In this document: piece after piece, positions 1 through 7,070 of the stretch | How positions within the stretch are numbered: position 1 is the stretch's first letter | Layout of the letters: the number at the start of each line of letters is the position of its first letter | Origin: Lachnospiraceae bacterium | Lineage (GTDB): Bacteria; Bacillota; Clostridia; Lachnospirales; Lachnospiraceae | Length of the DNA stretch: 13,862 nt | Reading direction: 5' to 3' | Assembly (NCBI GenBank): GCA_009774235.1 | Contig: VSNJ01000111.1 | Location: 1 to 13,862, forward strand | Notes under the pieces: generated by a model | What the model saw: only the letters and a program-made list of their open reading frames with translations | Databases searched by the model: none | Told to the model about the DNA's origin: nothing | Position numbers and translations under genes: made by a program

Positions 1-52
1 TATTTAGAGTAGTTTTAACAGGAAAAGATTTTAACTGAATTAACTCTTCCAA
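1..52 (-). CDS. Possible 5' end of an unidentified gene, cut by the window edge
   Basis: On the minus strand a TTG codon at 50-52 opens a frame that stays open to the window edge (17 codons, beginning M-E-E-L-I-Q-L-K). A GAAAGGA motif at 61-67 sits 8 bases before it, ideal ribosome-binding spacing, and a plausible promoter lies further upstream (125-152). The fragment is too short to recognise. The nearby ATG on this strand opens only nine codons before a stop, so TTG is the better start. It may be chance, because 17 open codons prove little. The case rests on the promoter, binding site and start being correctly spaced. Confidence 0.3.
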   Translation of the reverse strand, partial: MEELIQLKSFPVKTTLN

Positions 53-124
53 ATTATTTTTCCTTTCATTTTTAATTAGAATAATTAGTACTCTTATTTA
101 TACTAACGCTTCCCTTACCTTGTT

Positions 125-152
125 ATCATACTTTTTAAAACATTAAAAACAA
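125..152 (-). promoter_or_regulatory. Candidate promoter for the left-edge partial gene
   Basis: Read on the minus strand, a -35-like TTGTTT (147-152) and a -10-like TATGAT (125-130) are separated by 16 bases. Transcription would start near 118 and give a leader of about 65 bases before the candidate TTG start. The flanks are very AT-rich, so chance matches are likely. Confidence 0.35.
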
Positions 153-234
153 TAAATTTGATAAAATATCTACTGCTAATGCTAAGAAAATTATAGCTAT
201 CTTTTTAAGGATACAACAGATATATACTAGGACA

Positions 235-486
235 TGTTTAAAAATTGCTTTTAAACCATCAAACTGCACAAAGATTATATTACTCTAGTAAATTCCAAAT
301 GTTTTACCAAAAAGCAGCTGTTTGGGGGCGCTGGTGCTTAAATCTGGTTCTTTCAGATTTTATGCACCACTGCGTATCCCATCTAAGCGCAATGCAGCAA
401 AGCCATGTTTGCAACATGGCTTTTGGGTGGTAAAATTTTGGAATTGCCAGAGCCACATAATTTGTGCACTTTTTAATTTTCAAACA
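235..486 (+). repeat. Structured dispersed repeat, copy 1 (MITE-like or RNA-like)
   Basis: This 252-base element matches 5120-5358 along its whole length. It is bounded by 12-base inverted ends (235-246 and 475-486, one mismatch). Inner pairings close it further: GCACAAA at 266-272 with TTTGTGC at 461-467, and the stretch 293-308 with 429-443. Inside are a long hairpin (arms 333-346 and 354-368, loop GTTCTTT), a TGCG/CGCA hairpin (371-374 with 388-391) and an 11-bp hairpin (399-409 with 413-423). The fold resembles a multi-branched cloverleaf. It lies downstream of eno, antisense to it. The family is not one I recognise. It could be a non-autonomous mobile element or a structured RNA. Orientation is given as the strand with the T-tract after the last hairpin. 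Confidence 0.8.
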
Positions 487-497
487 CGCCCTATTAC

Positions 498-611
498 ATA
501 AAAAAGGAACTGCCGTATTAAAAATATAGACTACAATATATAGTATTTTTGCAAAACAAAATTTTCTATATCTAGTACAATACTTTCCAAATACACCAGT
601 TCCTTTTTTAT
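498..611. repeat. 114-base element with perfect 15-base inverted ends; possible eno terminator
   Basis: The ends 498-512 and 597-611 are perfect inverted copies, each with six A (or T) next to GGAACTG (or CAGTTCC). Further pairings continue inward: GTATT at 515-519 with AATAC at 579-583, and ATATAG at 524-529 with CTATAT at 566-571. Read on the minus strand the right arm ends in CAGTTCC and six T, as a rho-independent terminator would, and it begins 38 bases after the eno stop. The 84-base interior is large for a simple terminator, so a small MITE-like insertion is an alternative. The A and T tracts would let it terminate in both directions. Confidence 0.6.
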
Positions 612-649
612 ATTATACTTCCATATAAAATCAACTTGTTTTCTCTATG

Positions 650-1942
650 CTATCTTCCTCCAAACACTGTATGCCCGCCATAACCTCCAAGACCACCAAG
701 TTCTTCTTGTATCCTTAACAGCCTGTTATATTTAGCAACTCTTTCACTCCTGCTTGGTGCACCTGTCTTAATCTGTCCTGAATTAAGCGCTACTGCAAGG
801 TCAGCTATTGTTGTATCCTCTGTTTCACCTGAACGGTGTGACACTATTGAAGTATAGCCATATTTCTTTGCAAGTTTGATAGCTTCTATTGTTTCTGAAA
901 GTGTACCAATCTGGTTAAGCTTAATAAGTATTGAATTGCCGCATCCTGTATCTATTCCCTTTTTAAGCCTCTTTGTATTGGTTACAAATAAATCATCTCC
1001 AACAAGCTGCACACTTCCGCCAAGCTCCTGTGTAATCTGTTTCCAGCCGTCCCAGTCCTCCTCGTCAAGAGGGTCTTCAATAGACTTTATTGGATACTGG
1101 CTGCAAAGCTTCTTCCAGTGTTCTATAAGTCCGCTTGTTGACAATGTCCTGCCACTTTTAGGCAGATGATACTCTCCTGTCTTGCTGCCTTTCCACTCAC
1201 TTGATGCTGCATCAAGTGCAAGCACAAAATCATCACCTGGCTTATATCCAGCTTTTGATACTGCCTCAAGTATAAGTTCTATAGTTTCTTCATCACTTGC
1301 AAGGTCAGGTGCAAAACCGCCCTCGTCACCTACAGCTGTAGCAAGGTTTTTAGACTTTAATATACCTTTAAGCTCATGGTAAACTTCACAGCACTGTCTT
1401 AAGCCTTCTGCAAAACAACAAGCTCCAACAGGCATTACCATAAACTCTTGTGTATCAACAGTATTTGTTGCATGTGCACCGCCATTTAATATATTCATCA
1501 TAGGGACAGGAAGTGTATTGCCGCTAATACCGCCAAGAAACCTGTATAATGGCATTTTATAAGCAGCAGCAGCCGCTTTTGCACACGCAATAGATACAGC
1601 AAGCATTGCATTGGCACCAAGTTTACTTTTATTAGCAGTTCCATCTTCCTCAATCATCTTCTTGTCAATATTATAAATATCCGAAGCATCCATTCCTTTT
1701 AACCTGAATGCAACAAGCTTATTTACATTGTCAACTGCATTTTTAACGCCATTACCGCCATAACGGCTTTTGTCACCATCCCTGAGCTCATGGGCTTCAT
1801 AAATTCCTGTTGATGCACCACTTGGCGCTGCTGCCCTTCCTGATACACCGCAATTAAGCACTACTTCTGCCTCAACTGTAGGATTACCTCTTGAGTCAAC
1901 AATTTCCCTTGCTTTAACTTCATTAATTTTCAAACAATCCAT
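650..1942 (-). CDS. eno: Enolase (phosphopyruvate hydratase)
   Basis: Cytoplasmic glycolytic enzyme that interconverts 2-phosphoglycerate and phosphoenolpyruvate with magnesium. The 430-residue length is normal for a bacterial enolase. Family landmarks are visible: SRGNPT near residue 17, His157 in NGGAH, Glu166, GDEGGFAP with Glu207, metal-ligand positions Asp244, Glu289 (SIEDP) and Asp316, and the signature LIKLNQIGT with catalytic Lys341, followed by SHRSGETED at 368-376. The ATG start is supported by AGGAGG nine bases upstream. The gene stands alone after a 146-base gap from the amidohydrolase, with its own leader containing a 20-base palindrome and a TATAAT box. An inverted repeat ending in a T-tract follows the stop. 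Nothing is missing or truncated. Identification is near certain. Confidence 0.98.
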   Translation of the reverse strand: MDCLKINEVKAREIVDSRGNPTVEAEVVLNCGVSGRAAAPSGASTGIYEAHELRDGDKSRYGGNGVKNAVDNVNKLVAFRLKGMDASDIYNIDKKMIEEDGTANKSKLGANAMLAVSIACAKAAAAAYKMPLYRFLGGISGNTLPVPMMNILNGGAHATNTVDTQEFMVMPVGACCFAEGLRQCCEVYHELKGILKSKNLATAVGDEGGFAPDLASDEETIELILEAVSKAGYKPGDDFVLALDAASSEWKGSKTGEYHLPKSGRTLSTSGLIEHWKKLCSQYPIKSIEDPLDEEDWDGWKQITQELGGSVQLVGDDLFVTNTKRLKKGIDTGCGNSILIKLNQIGTLSETIEAIKLAKKYGYTSIVSHRSGETEDTTIADLAVALNSGQIKTGAPSRSERVAKYNRLLRIQEELGGLGGYGGHTVFGGR

Positions 1943-1966
1943 TACACTTAACCTCCTATAAACTGG

Positions 1967-1986
1967 ACAGCAAATAATCTTGCTGT
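1967..1986. promoter_or_regulatory. Palindrome in the eno leader (possible operator or 5' UTR hairpin)
   Basis: Perfect 7-base inverted arms, ACAGCAA (1967-1973) and TTGCTGT (1980-1986), surround a 6-base centre. The site lies 24 bases before the eno start, between the likely -10 box and the ribosome binding site. Its size and symmetry fit a dimeric repressor site, or a short RNA hairpin near the translation start. Which is unknown. Confidence 0.45.
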
Positions 1987-2027
1987 ATTTGCATTTATAG
2001 GATATAGTTTTGTGTATTTATTACTAA

Positions 2028-2050
2028 ATTATACAGAAATCTTACAGAAA
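2028..2050 (-). promoter_or_regulatory. Candidate eno promoter -10 box with adjacent direct repeat
   Basis: On the minus strand a perfect TATAAT occupies 2028-2033, placing the start of transcription near 2021 and giving an approximately 80-base leader. Immediately upstream, TTTCTGTA occurs twice 11 bases apart (2043-2050 and 2032-2039). No good -35 hexamer is present at the usual distance (GGCTGG at 2051-2056), so activation through the direct repeat is possible but unproven. Confidence 0.4.
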
Positions 2051-2088
2051 CCAGCCAGCTTATATTAAAATATCTTATAATATACCAT

Positions 2089-3381
2089 TTATGCCTGTTT
2101 CATCCTTGTAATACTTTCATTTGCTTTTGCATAAACTTCTTCTGCATCAGTACCAATATTAAACTTGCCATCCTCATAAAGAATCTTCCCGGCAACCATT
2201 GTCATTTTCACATTCTGCTTGCTTCCGCTATAAACAATATTTTTACTAATATTATTTACTGGCTGCATATTAGGCTGGTGCATGTCAATCATTATTAAAT
2301 CTGCACATTTACCTTTTTCAAGAGTATCGCAGTCTGTAAGACCCATTGACAACGCACCACCTACAGTTGCCATATAGAGCACATCATTAGCATCCACAGC
2401 TGCTGCATCAGGAATTGAAACCTTTTGTAATGCTGTTACCAGGAACATCTCCCTGAACATATCAAGGCAATTATTGCTTGCAGGCCCGTCTGTACCTATT
2501 GCAAGACCTATACCCATATCAAGCATTTTTTTAACAGGTGCAATCCCGCTTGCAAGTTTTACATTTGAAGCTGGGTTAGTTACTACCCATATATTCTTTT
2601 CTTTACAGATATTTAAGTCCTCATCTGTCATATACACACAGTGGAAACCTCCACCACCATAATTAAACATACCAATACTGTCAAGAAATGCTGTAGGTGT
2701 CTTGCCATATCTTTCCACACAACCTTCCACTTCTGCCTTTGTTTCTGAATTATGTGTATATACAGGTGCCTTATACTTCTTAGCAAGCCCTGCCATTCCT
2801 TCAAGCGTTTCTCTTTTAGTAGTATATTCCGCATGGAACCCAAGCTGGTATGATATAAGGCTGCTGCCATAATTATTAAAATGCTTATACTCTTCTTCTA
2901 TTTCTTCAATAGTCCCGCCAAAGTCATTAATACTGCCACATAAAACAGTCCTGAAACCTGTATCAGCAGAAGCTTTTGCATTAGATTCATTCTTCATATA
3001 CATATCAAAATTAGCTGTAATGCCACTTGTCAGGTATTCCATAATAGCAAGCTTTGAACACCACAATACATCTTCTTCTGTAAGCTTTGCTTCCATAGGA
3101 AATACCCTGTTATAAAGCCATTCCTGCAAAGGAAGGTCATCTGCGTATGAGCGCAGGAAAGTCATTGCAGAATGTGTATGGGCATCTTTAAAACCAGGCA
3201 TTACTACATTGCCACAAGCATCAATCTCCCTGTCCCATACAATTCCATCCTTTATTTTTCCCGCTTCTTCTGCTGTTCCCACAAAAGAAATACATTCATC
3301 TTCAATATGTATTTCCCCTTCTATGATATCTGTACCATTTACCATTGTAATAATCTTTGCATTATATATCCTGGTTTTCAT
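2089..3381 (-). CDS. mtaD: Amidohydrolase, probable 5-methylthioadenosine/S-adenosylhomocysteine deaminase
   Basis: A 430-residue cytoplasmic amidohydrolase of the TrzA/AtzA/MtaD group, which deaminates adenosine-type compounds such as MTA, SAH or adenosine to the inosyl form. The metal-site signature is complete: HTH (His68, His70), THNSET with His210, FHCVY with His247 and GTDGPASNN with Asp298. The stretch after HTH (S-A-M-T-F-L-R, then D-D-L-P-L-Q-E-W-L) is characteristic of MTA/SAH deaminases, as is GFHAEYTT near 182. A purine-rich AGGAAAGG precedes the ATG. It has its own upstream gap and is not clearly operonic with eno (146 bases away). Exact substrate choice within the group cannot be read from sequence, and a guanine or cytosine deaminase is less likely. 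No methionine-salvage genes are adjacent. Confidence 0.85.
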   Translation of the reverse strand: MKTRIYNAKIITMVNGTDIIEGEIHIEDECISFVGTAEEAGKIKDGIVWDREIDACGNVVMPGFKDAHTHSAMTFLRSYADDLPLQEWLYNRVFPMEAKLTEEDVLWCSKLAIMEYLTSGITANFDMYMKNESNAKASADTGFRTVLCGSINDFGGTIEEIEEEYKHFNNYGSSLISYQLGFHAEYTTKRETLEGMAGLAKKYKAPVYTHNSETKAEVEGCVERYGKTPTAFLDSIGMFNYGGGGFHCVYMTDEDLNICKEKNIWVVTNPASNVKLASGIAPVKKMLDMGIGLAIGTDGPASNNCLDMFREMFLVTALQKVSIPDAAAVDANDVLYMATVGGALSMGLTDCDTLEKGKCADLIMIDMHQPNMQPVNNISKNIVYSGSKQNVKMTMVAGKILYEDGKFNIGTDAEEVYAKANESITRMKQA

Positions 3382-3433
3382 TTATCTTTTTCCTTTCCTG
3401 TATAACCTCGTCAATATACAATAGAAATATGCC

Positions 3434-3442
3434 ATTCTAGCA
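3434..3442 (-). promoter_or_regulatory. Candidate extended -10 promoter for the amidohydrolase gene
   Basis: The minus strand reads TGC followed by TAGAAT, an extended -10 arrangement (TG, any base, then a near-consensus hexamer). It lies 52 bases before the start codon. No convincing -35 hexamer is present, which extended -10 promoters can tolerate. Confidence 0.35.
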
Positions 3443-3467
3443 CCTTCCAGCCTTATATCTGCACAAA

Positions 3468-3487
3468 AGTATAAAAATTATTATACT
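3468..3487 (-). terminator. Weak terminator-like hairpin after the LRR/transglutaminase gene
   Basis: Perfect 7-base arms AGTATAA and TTATACT around a 6-base loop lie just past the stop codon at 3492. On the minus strand the arm is followed by TTTG. The stem is nearly all A-T, so as an intrinsic terminator it would be weak. Confidence 0.35.
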
Positions 3488-3491
3488 ATAA

Positions 3492-4889
3492 TTATCTTAC
3501 AGCCTGTGTCCTGTAATTTTTATTAACCTTTGTACTGTTACATTTTGGAAATGCGCTGTAATTCCATATATGTGTAGCATACATTTCCTGGTCTGTCTTT
3601 AAAAAGAAATCCATAAAAACATGTTTATTATTAAAACTGCCATTTACCACAGGGTCGTCATATGTACAGTCAATATGGTACCACTTATTTTTAATCTTTA
3701 CCATATTCCATGCATGCTGTCCGCCTGTAACCATAATACATGGTATTCTGTAATGTTGCATTATAATAATAAATGCTTTGGCATATCCATCACATACCGC
3801 CACACCTTTGTTAAAAGTACCTTTAGCTGTATGGCTTATATATGGCACTGTCCCTGTTTTGTAAAGCGTTTTATCATATTTTACATTCTTTATAAGCCAT
3901 GCATGTGCTGCATAGATTTTTTCATAATCTGTCATTTCTCTTTTTACATATTTAGAATAAATTACTTTAAGACAATTCTTTTTATTTCTCTTAAAAACCC
4001 TTACTTTACATTCCAGGGTTTTACCACCTGTACTTGCCATAACCTTTGTTGTTCCTGCCTTTAAAGCAGTAACCTTCCCATTATTATCCACCTTGGCAAC
4101 TTTTTTATTAAGGCTCTTCCACTTTACTGCTGAAGGCGCATTATATACCACAATTCTCTCCTTATGCCCTTCTATATCCCTTATATTCTTTACCAAAAGC
4201 CTTGTTTTTGTTGTATCTGTAACCAAAAATTTATTTTTTACAGCAAAATTTCCAGCCTTAGAACCATCAGGGGTTACTATTGTAAGCCTGTCTTTTTCAC
4301 AATTATAAAAAACATTAATTCCAAATTTCCTTACATTTTCCGAAATAACCACCTGGTATAATGCACTACAAAAAGCAAATGCACCATCACCTATTTTCTG
4401 TACAGAAGATGGTATTGTAATTCTTTTTAAAGATTCACATGCCACAAAACATTCTGATGACACTACTTTTAACTTATTTCCCTTAAAAGTAACATCTTCT
4501 ATCCGGTTACAATATGCAAATGCCCTGCTTCCTATAGTTTCTATATTGCTTCCAATAACCAGGCTTCTGGCAGTATCATTTTCCCTGAATACATTATCTG
4601 CTATTGAAACAACACTATAACCATTGTATATATCTGGAATAATAATATCACTGCCATTTCCTTCATATGCAACAATACCACATGTACCAGAATTATTATC
4701 TACTCTATAGACAATACCTGTGTCATCTTTAATTATGTCATTATCTGCAGAAACAACATTATGTCCAACAGCTGCCATACAATATACAACATCTGGGTTA
4801 AAAAAAATTATAATAAACAATACAATTACTATATTTCTAAATAAAATACAACAATTTATTTTACCATTTTTTATTTTAAACTTATCCAT
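3492..4889 (-). CDS. Secreted protein with BspA-type leucine-rich repeats, Big2-like domain and transglutaminase-like domain
   Basis: This 465-residue protein has a positively charged N-terminus and a hydrophobic segment at about 17-31 (signal peptide or membrane anchor). BspA/LRR_5-type repeats span about 85-220, with recurring I-x-x-I-G-x-x-A-F and L-x-x-I-x-I-P-x-S-V patterns. A Big2-like immunoglobulin fold follows at about 228-300 (W-K-S-L-N-K-K-V-A-K-V-D, then G-K-V-T-A-L-K-A-G-T). A transglutaminase-like domain covers about 320-450, with the expected triad Cys366 (AVCDGYA), His392 (GGQHAWN) and Asp407 (HIDCTYDDP), so it is probably catalytically competent. Such proteins act at the cell surface as adhesins or as wall or protein-processing enzymes. 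The target is unknown. No LPXTG sorting motif is seen. No clear Shine-Dalgarno precedes the ATG. The gene stands alone between long gaps. Confidence 0.85.
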   Translation of the reverse strand: MDKFKIKNGKINCCILFRNIVIVLFIIIFFNPDVVYCMAAVGHNVVSADNDIIKDDTGIVYRVDNNSGTCGIVAYEGNGSDIIIPDIYNGYSVVSIADNVFRENDTARSLVIGSNIETIGSRAFAYCNRIEDVTFKGNKLKVVSSECFVACESLKRITIPSSVQKIGDGAFAFCSALYQVVISENVRKFGINVFYNCEKDRLTIVTPDGSKAGNFAVKNKFLVTDTTKTRLLVKNIRDIEGHKERIVVYNAPSAVKWKSLNKKVAKVDNNGKVTALKAGTTKVMASTGGKTLECKVRVFKRNKKNCLKVIYSKYVKREMTDYEKIYAAHAWLIKNVKYDKTLYKTGTVPYISHTAKGTFNKGVAVCDGYAKAFIIIMQHYRIPCIMVTGGQHAWNMVKIKNKWYHIDCTYDDPVVNGSFNNKHVFMDFFLKTDQEMYATHIWNYSAFPKCNSTKVNKNYRTQAVR

Positions 4890-4933
4890 ATTTTTACACT
4901 ATCATTATTAATAATCCGCTATTTTACACAAGT

Positions 4934-4939
4934 ATTATA
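4934..4939 (-). promoter_or_regulatory. Candidate -10 box for the LRR/transglutaminase gene
   Basis: A perfect TATAAT on the minus strand lies 44 bases before the start codon. The -35 region (TTCTGC at 16-base spacing) is poor. The rest of the gap from 4940 to 5119 is AT-rich and shows no ORF or strong hairpin. The remainder, up to the fhs stop, is occupied by repeat copy 2. Confidence 0.35.
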
Positions 4940-5119
4940 TTTATCTTTTACAAAAGCAGAATTTAATACTTTTTAATTTTATAAGGGTATACTGTTTCCA
5001 ATAGATACCAGACTTCCAAATGTAAAAAGCAAGACATTATTCCATACGCACTTTACACCATTAACATAGCACAAAGTCATTTAGTTAAGCCAAACCTAAT
5101 AAATTAAAGGACTTATTGA

Positions 5120-5358
5120 TGTTTGGAAATTAAAATTACACAAAGACTATATTACTCTGACAAGTTCCAAATATTTTACCAAAAGGCAGCTGTTATGGGG
5201 ACGCTGGTGCTTAAGCCTTGTTCTTTAAGGCTTTATGCACCATTGCGTATCCCATCCAAGCGCAATGCGGGCAAAGCCATGTTTCACATGGCTTTTTGTT
5301 GGTAAAATTTTGGAATTGCCAGAGCCATATAATTTGTAAGTTATTTAATTTTCAAACA
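5120..5358 (+). repeat. Structured dispersed repeat, copy 2 (MITE-like or RNA-like)
   Basis: A 239-base copy of the element at 235-486, in the same orientation. Its ends form a 13-bp inverted repeat (5120-5132 TGTTTGGAAATTA, 5346-5358 TAATTTTCAAACA; one G-T pair). The closing stem pairs 5165-5180 with 5301-5315. The main hairpin has arms 5206-5219 and 5227-5241 and the same GTTCTTT loop as copy 1, with several base pairs replaced by different complementary pairs. A second hairpin pairs TTGCG 5243-5247 with CGCAA 5261-5265. A third is a perfect 10-bp stem (5273-5282 with 5286-5295) running into five T, terminator-like on the plus strand. It fills the gap between the fhs stop and the LRR gene leader, antisense to both. 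No target-site duplication is obvious. Confidence 0.82.
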
Positions 5359-5389
5359 CCCATAACCCTGCCATTTACAAAAGTTCTGC

Positions 5390-7060
5390 TTAACTCAGTC
5401 CTGTAATTACCCCATTGTCATCCACATCAATCCTCTCAGCAGCAGGATGTAGCGGAAGCCCTGGCATTGTCATAACAGTTCCTGTAATAGCAACAACAAA
5501 ACCTGCACCAGCAGATACATATACTTCACGTATATTTACATTAAATCCAGAAGGCCTGCCAAGTTTTGTTGCATCATCCGAAAGTGAATACTGGTTCTTT
5601 GCCATACATACAGGAAGATTACCATAACCAAGCTTCTCTAACCTTTCTATTGCCTTTGAAGCTGCGGCATCATATGTCACCCCATCTGCCCCATATATTT
5701 CTTTTGCAATAGTGCTTATCTTTTCCTTTATTGGAAGTTCTGTATTATAAATAGGTGCATAACCACTTTCCTTAGTTTCAAGTGTATTTAAAATCTTTTC
5801 TGCAAGTTCTATGCCACCATCACCGCCATGCTCCCAGACCTCTGAAAGTGCAAATTCACATCCCCTTGTTTCACAATATTCCTTGACAAAAGCAAGCTCT
5901 GCTTCTGTATCAGATACAAAACGGTTAAGTGCAACAACACATGGGATATTAAATTTAGCTATATTTTCGATATGTTTGCCAAGGTTTGCAATGCCTTCTT
6001 TTAATGCAGAAAGATTTTCTTCACCCAGCTTATCTTTAGACACTCCTCCATTATACTTAAGGGCACGCACTGTTGCAACAAGCACTGTTGCATCTGGTTT
6101 AAGCCCTGCAACACGGCACTTAATATCCAGGAATTTCTCTGCCCCAAGGTCTGCCCCAAACCCTGCCTCAGTAATAACATAGTCTGCAAGCTTAAGCGCA
6201 GTCTTTGTAGCACGCACACTGTTACATCCATGTGCTATATTAGCGAATGGGCCGCCATGTACAAATACTGGTGTATTTTCTACAGTCTGTATAAGGTTAG
6301 GTTTAATTGCATCTTTAAGCAATGCTGCCATTGCGCCAACTGCATTTAACTGTCCTGCAGTAACAGGCTCACCATCATAATTATATGCAACAATAATCCT
6401 TGAAAGCCTTTCTTTTAAATCTTTAATATTTTCTGCAAGACATAAAATAGCCATAATCTCTGATGCAACTGTAATAATAAAGTGGTCTTCACGGACAACA
6501 CCGTCAACAGGCCTTCCAATACCTGCCACAATATTCCTAAGTACCCTGTCATTCATATCAACACAACGCTTCCAGACCACCTGGTTTGTATCAATTTTAA
6601 GTGCATTGCCATGCTGTATATGGTTGTCAAGCATTGCTGCAAGAAGATTATTAGCTGATGTTATTGCATGGAAGTCACCCGTAAAATGAAGATTTAAGTC
6701 CTCCATAGGGACTGCCTGTGCATAACCGCCGCCTGCGGCACCACCTTTAATACCAAAACAAGGCCCAAGCGATGGCTCACGCAATGCTATTGCTGCTTTT
6801 TTGCCAAGCTTTGCCATAGCCTCACCAATACCAACTGTTGTAGTAGTCTTTCCTTCACCTGCCGGTGTAGGATTTACTGCTGTTACAAGCACAAGTTTTC
6901 CATCTTTGTTGTCTTTAACTTCTCCCCATAAACTGTCTGCCAGCTTTGCTTTGTATTTGCCATAATACTCAAGCCCATCCTCTGTTATACCAAGCTTTGC
7001 TGCTACATCACGTATATGGAGCATCTTTGCTTCCTGTGCAATTTCAATATCAGTCTTCAT
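5390..7060 (-). CDS. fhs: Formate-tetrahydrofolate ligase (formyltetrahydrofolate synthetase)
   Basis: Cytoplasmic ATP-dependent ligase that joins formate to tetrahydrofolate, supplying 10-formyl-THF for purine and formyl-Met synthesis or, in acetogens, the methyl branch. It has 556 residues, a full family length. Visible landmarks are the P-loop PTPAGEGKTTTT at about 64-75 with Lys71, REPSLGPCFGIKGGAAGGGY from 94, the LHFTGDFHAI block, and the second signature GGPFANIAHGCNSV. The frame is open 13 codons further upstream, but the ATG at 7058-7060 is chosen because AGGAGGT lies directly before it and because MKTDIEIA is the usual family N-terminus. The upstream ATP-grasp stop codon overlaps that binding site, leaving only 10 bases between genes, so the two are very likely co-transcribed and possibly coupled in translation. 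No other Wood-Ljungdahl genes are in view. Confidence 0.97.
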   Translation of the reverse strand: MKTDIEIAQEAKMLHIRDVAAKLGITEDGLEYYGKYKAKLADSLWGEVKDNKDGKLVLVTAVNPTPAGEGKTTTTVGIGEAMAKLGKKAAIALREPSLGPCFGIKGGAAGGGYAQAVPMEDLNLHFTGDFHAITSANNLLAAMLDNHIQHGNALKIDTNQVVWKRCVDMNDRVLRNIVAGIGRPVDGVVREDHFIITVASEIMAILCLAENIKDLKERLSRIIVAYNYDGEPVTAGQLNAVGAMAALLKDAIKPNLIQTVENTPVFVHGGPFANIAHGCNSVRATKTALKLADYVITEAGFGADLGAEKFLDIKCRVAGLKPDATVLVATVRALKYNGGVSKDKLGEENLSALKEGIANLGKHIENIAKFNIPCVVALNRFVSDTEAELAFVKEYCETRGCEFALSEVWEHGGDGGIELAEKILNTLETKESGYAPIYNTELPIKEKISTIAKEIYGADGVTYDAAASKAIERLEKLGYGNLPVCMAKNQYSLSDDATKLGRPSGFNVNIREVYVSAGAGFVVAITGTVMTMPGLPLHPAAERIDVDDNGVITGLS

Positions 7061-7070
7061 ATACAACCTC

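Noticed and set aside
245..433. Small plus-strand ORF in repeat copy 1, with a similar 60-residue ORF in copy 2 (5123-5305)
   Set aside because: The two peptides agree only in their first and last parts. Length differences between the copies shift the frame in the middle, and changes preserve base pairing rather than amino acids. No ribosome binding site precedes either. The conservation is at the nucleotide level.
2061..2084. TATATTA/TAATATA hairpin just after the amidohydrolase stop
   Set aside because: The stem is entirely A-T with a 10-base loop and no good T-tract. It is too weak to annotate as a terminator.
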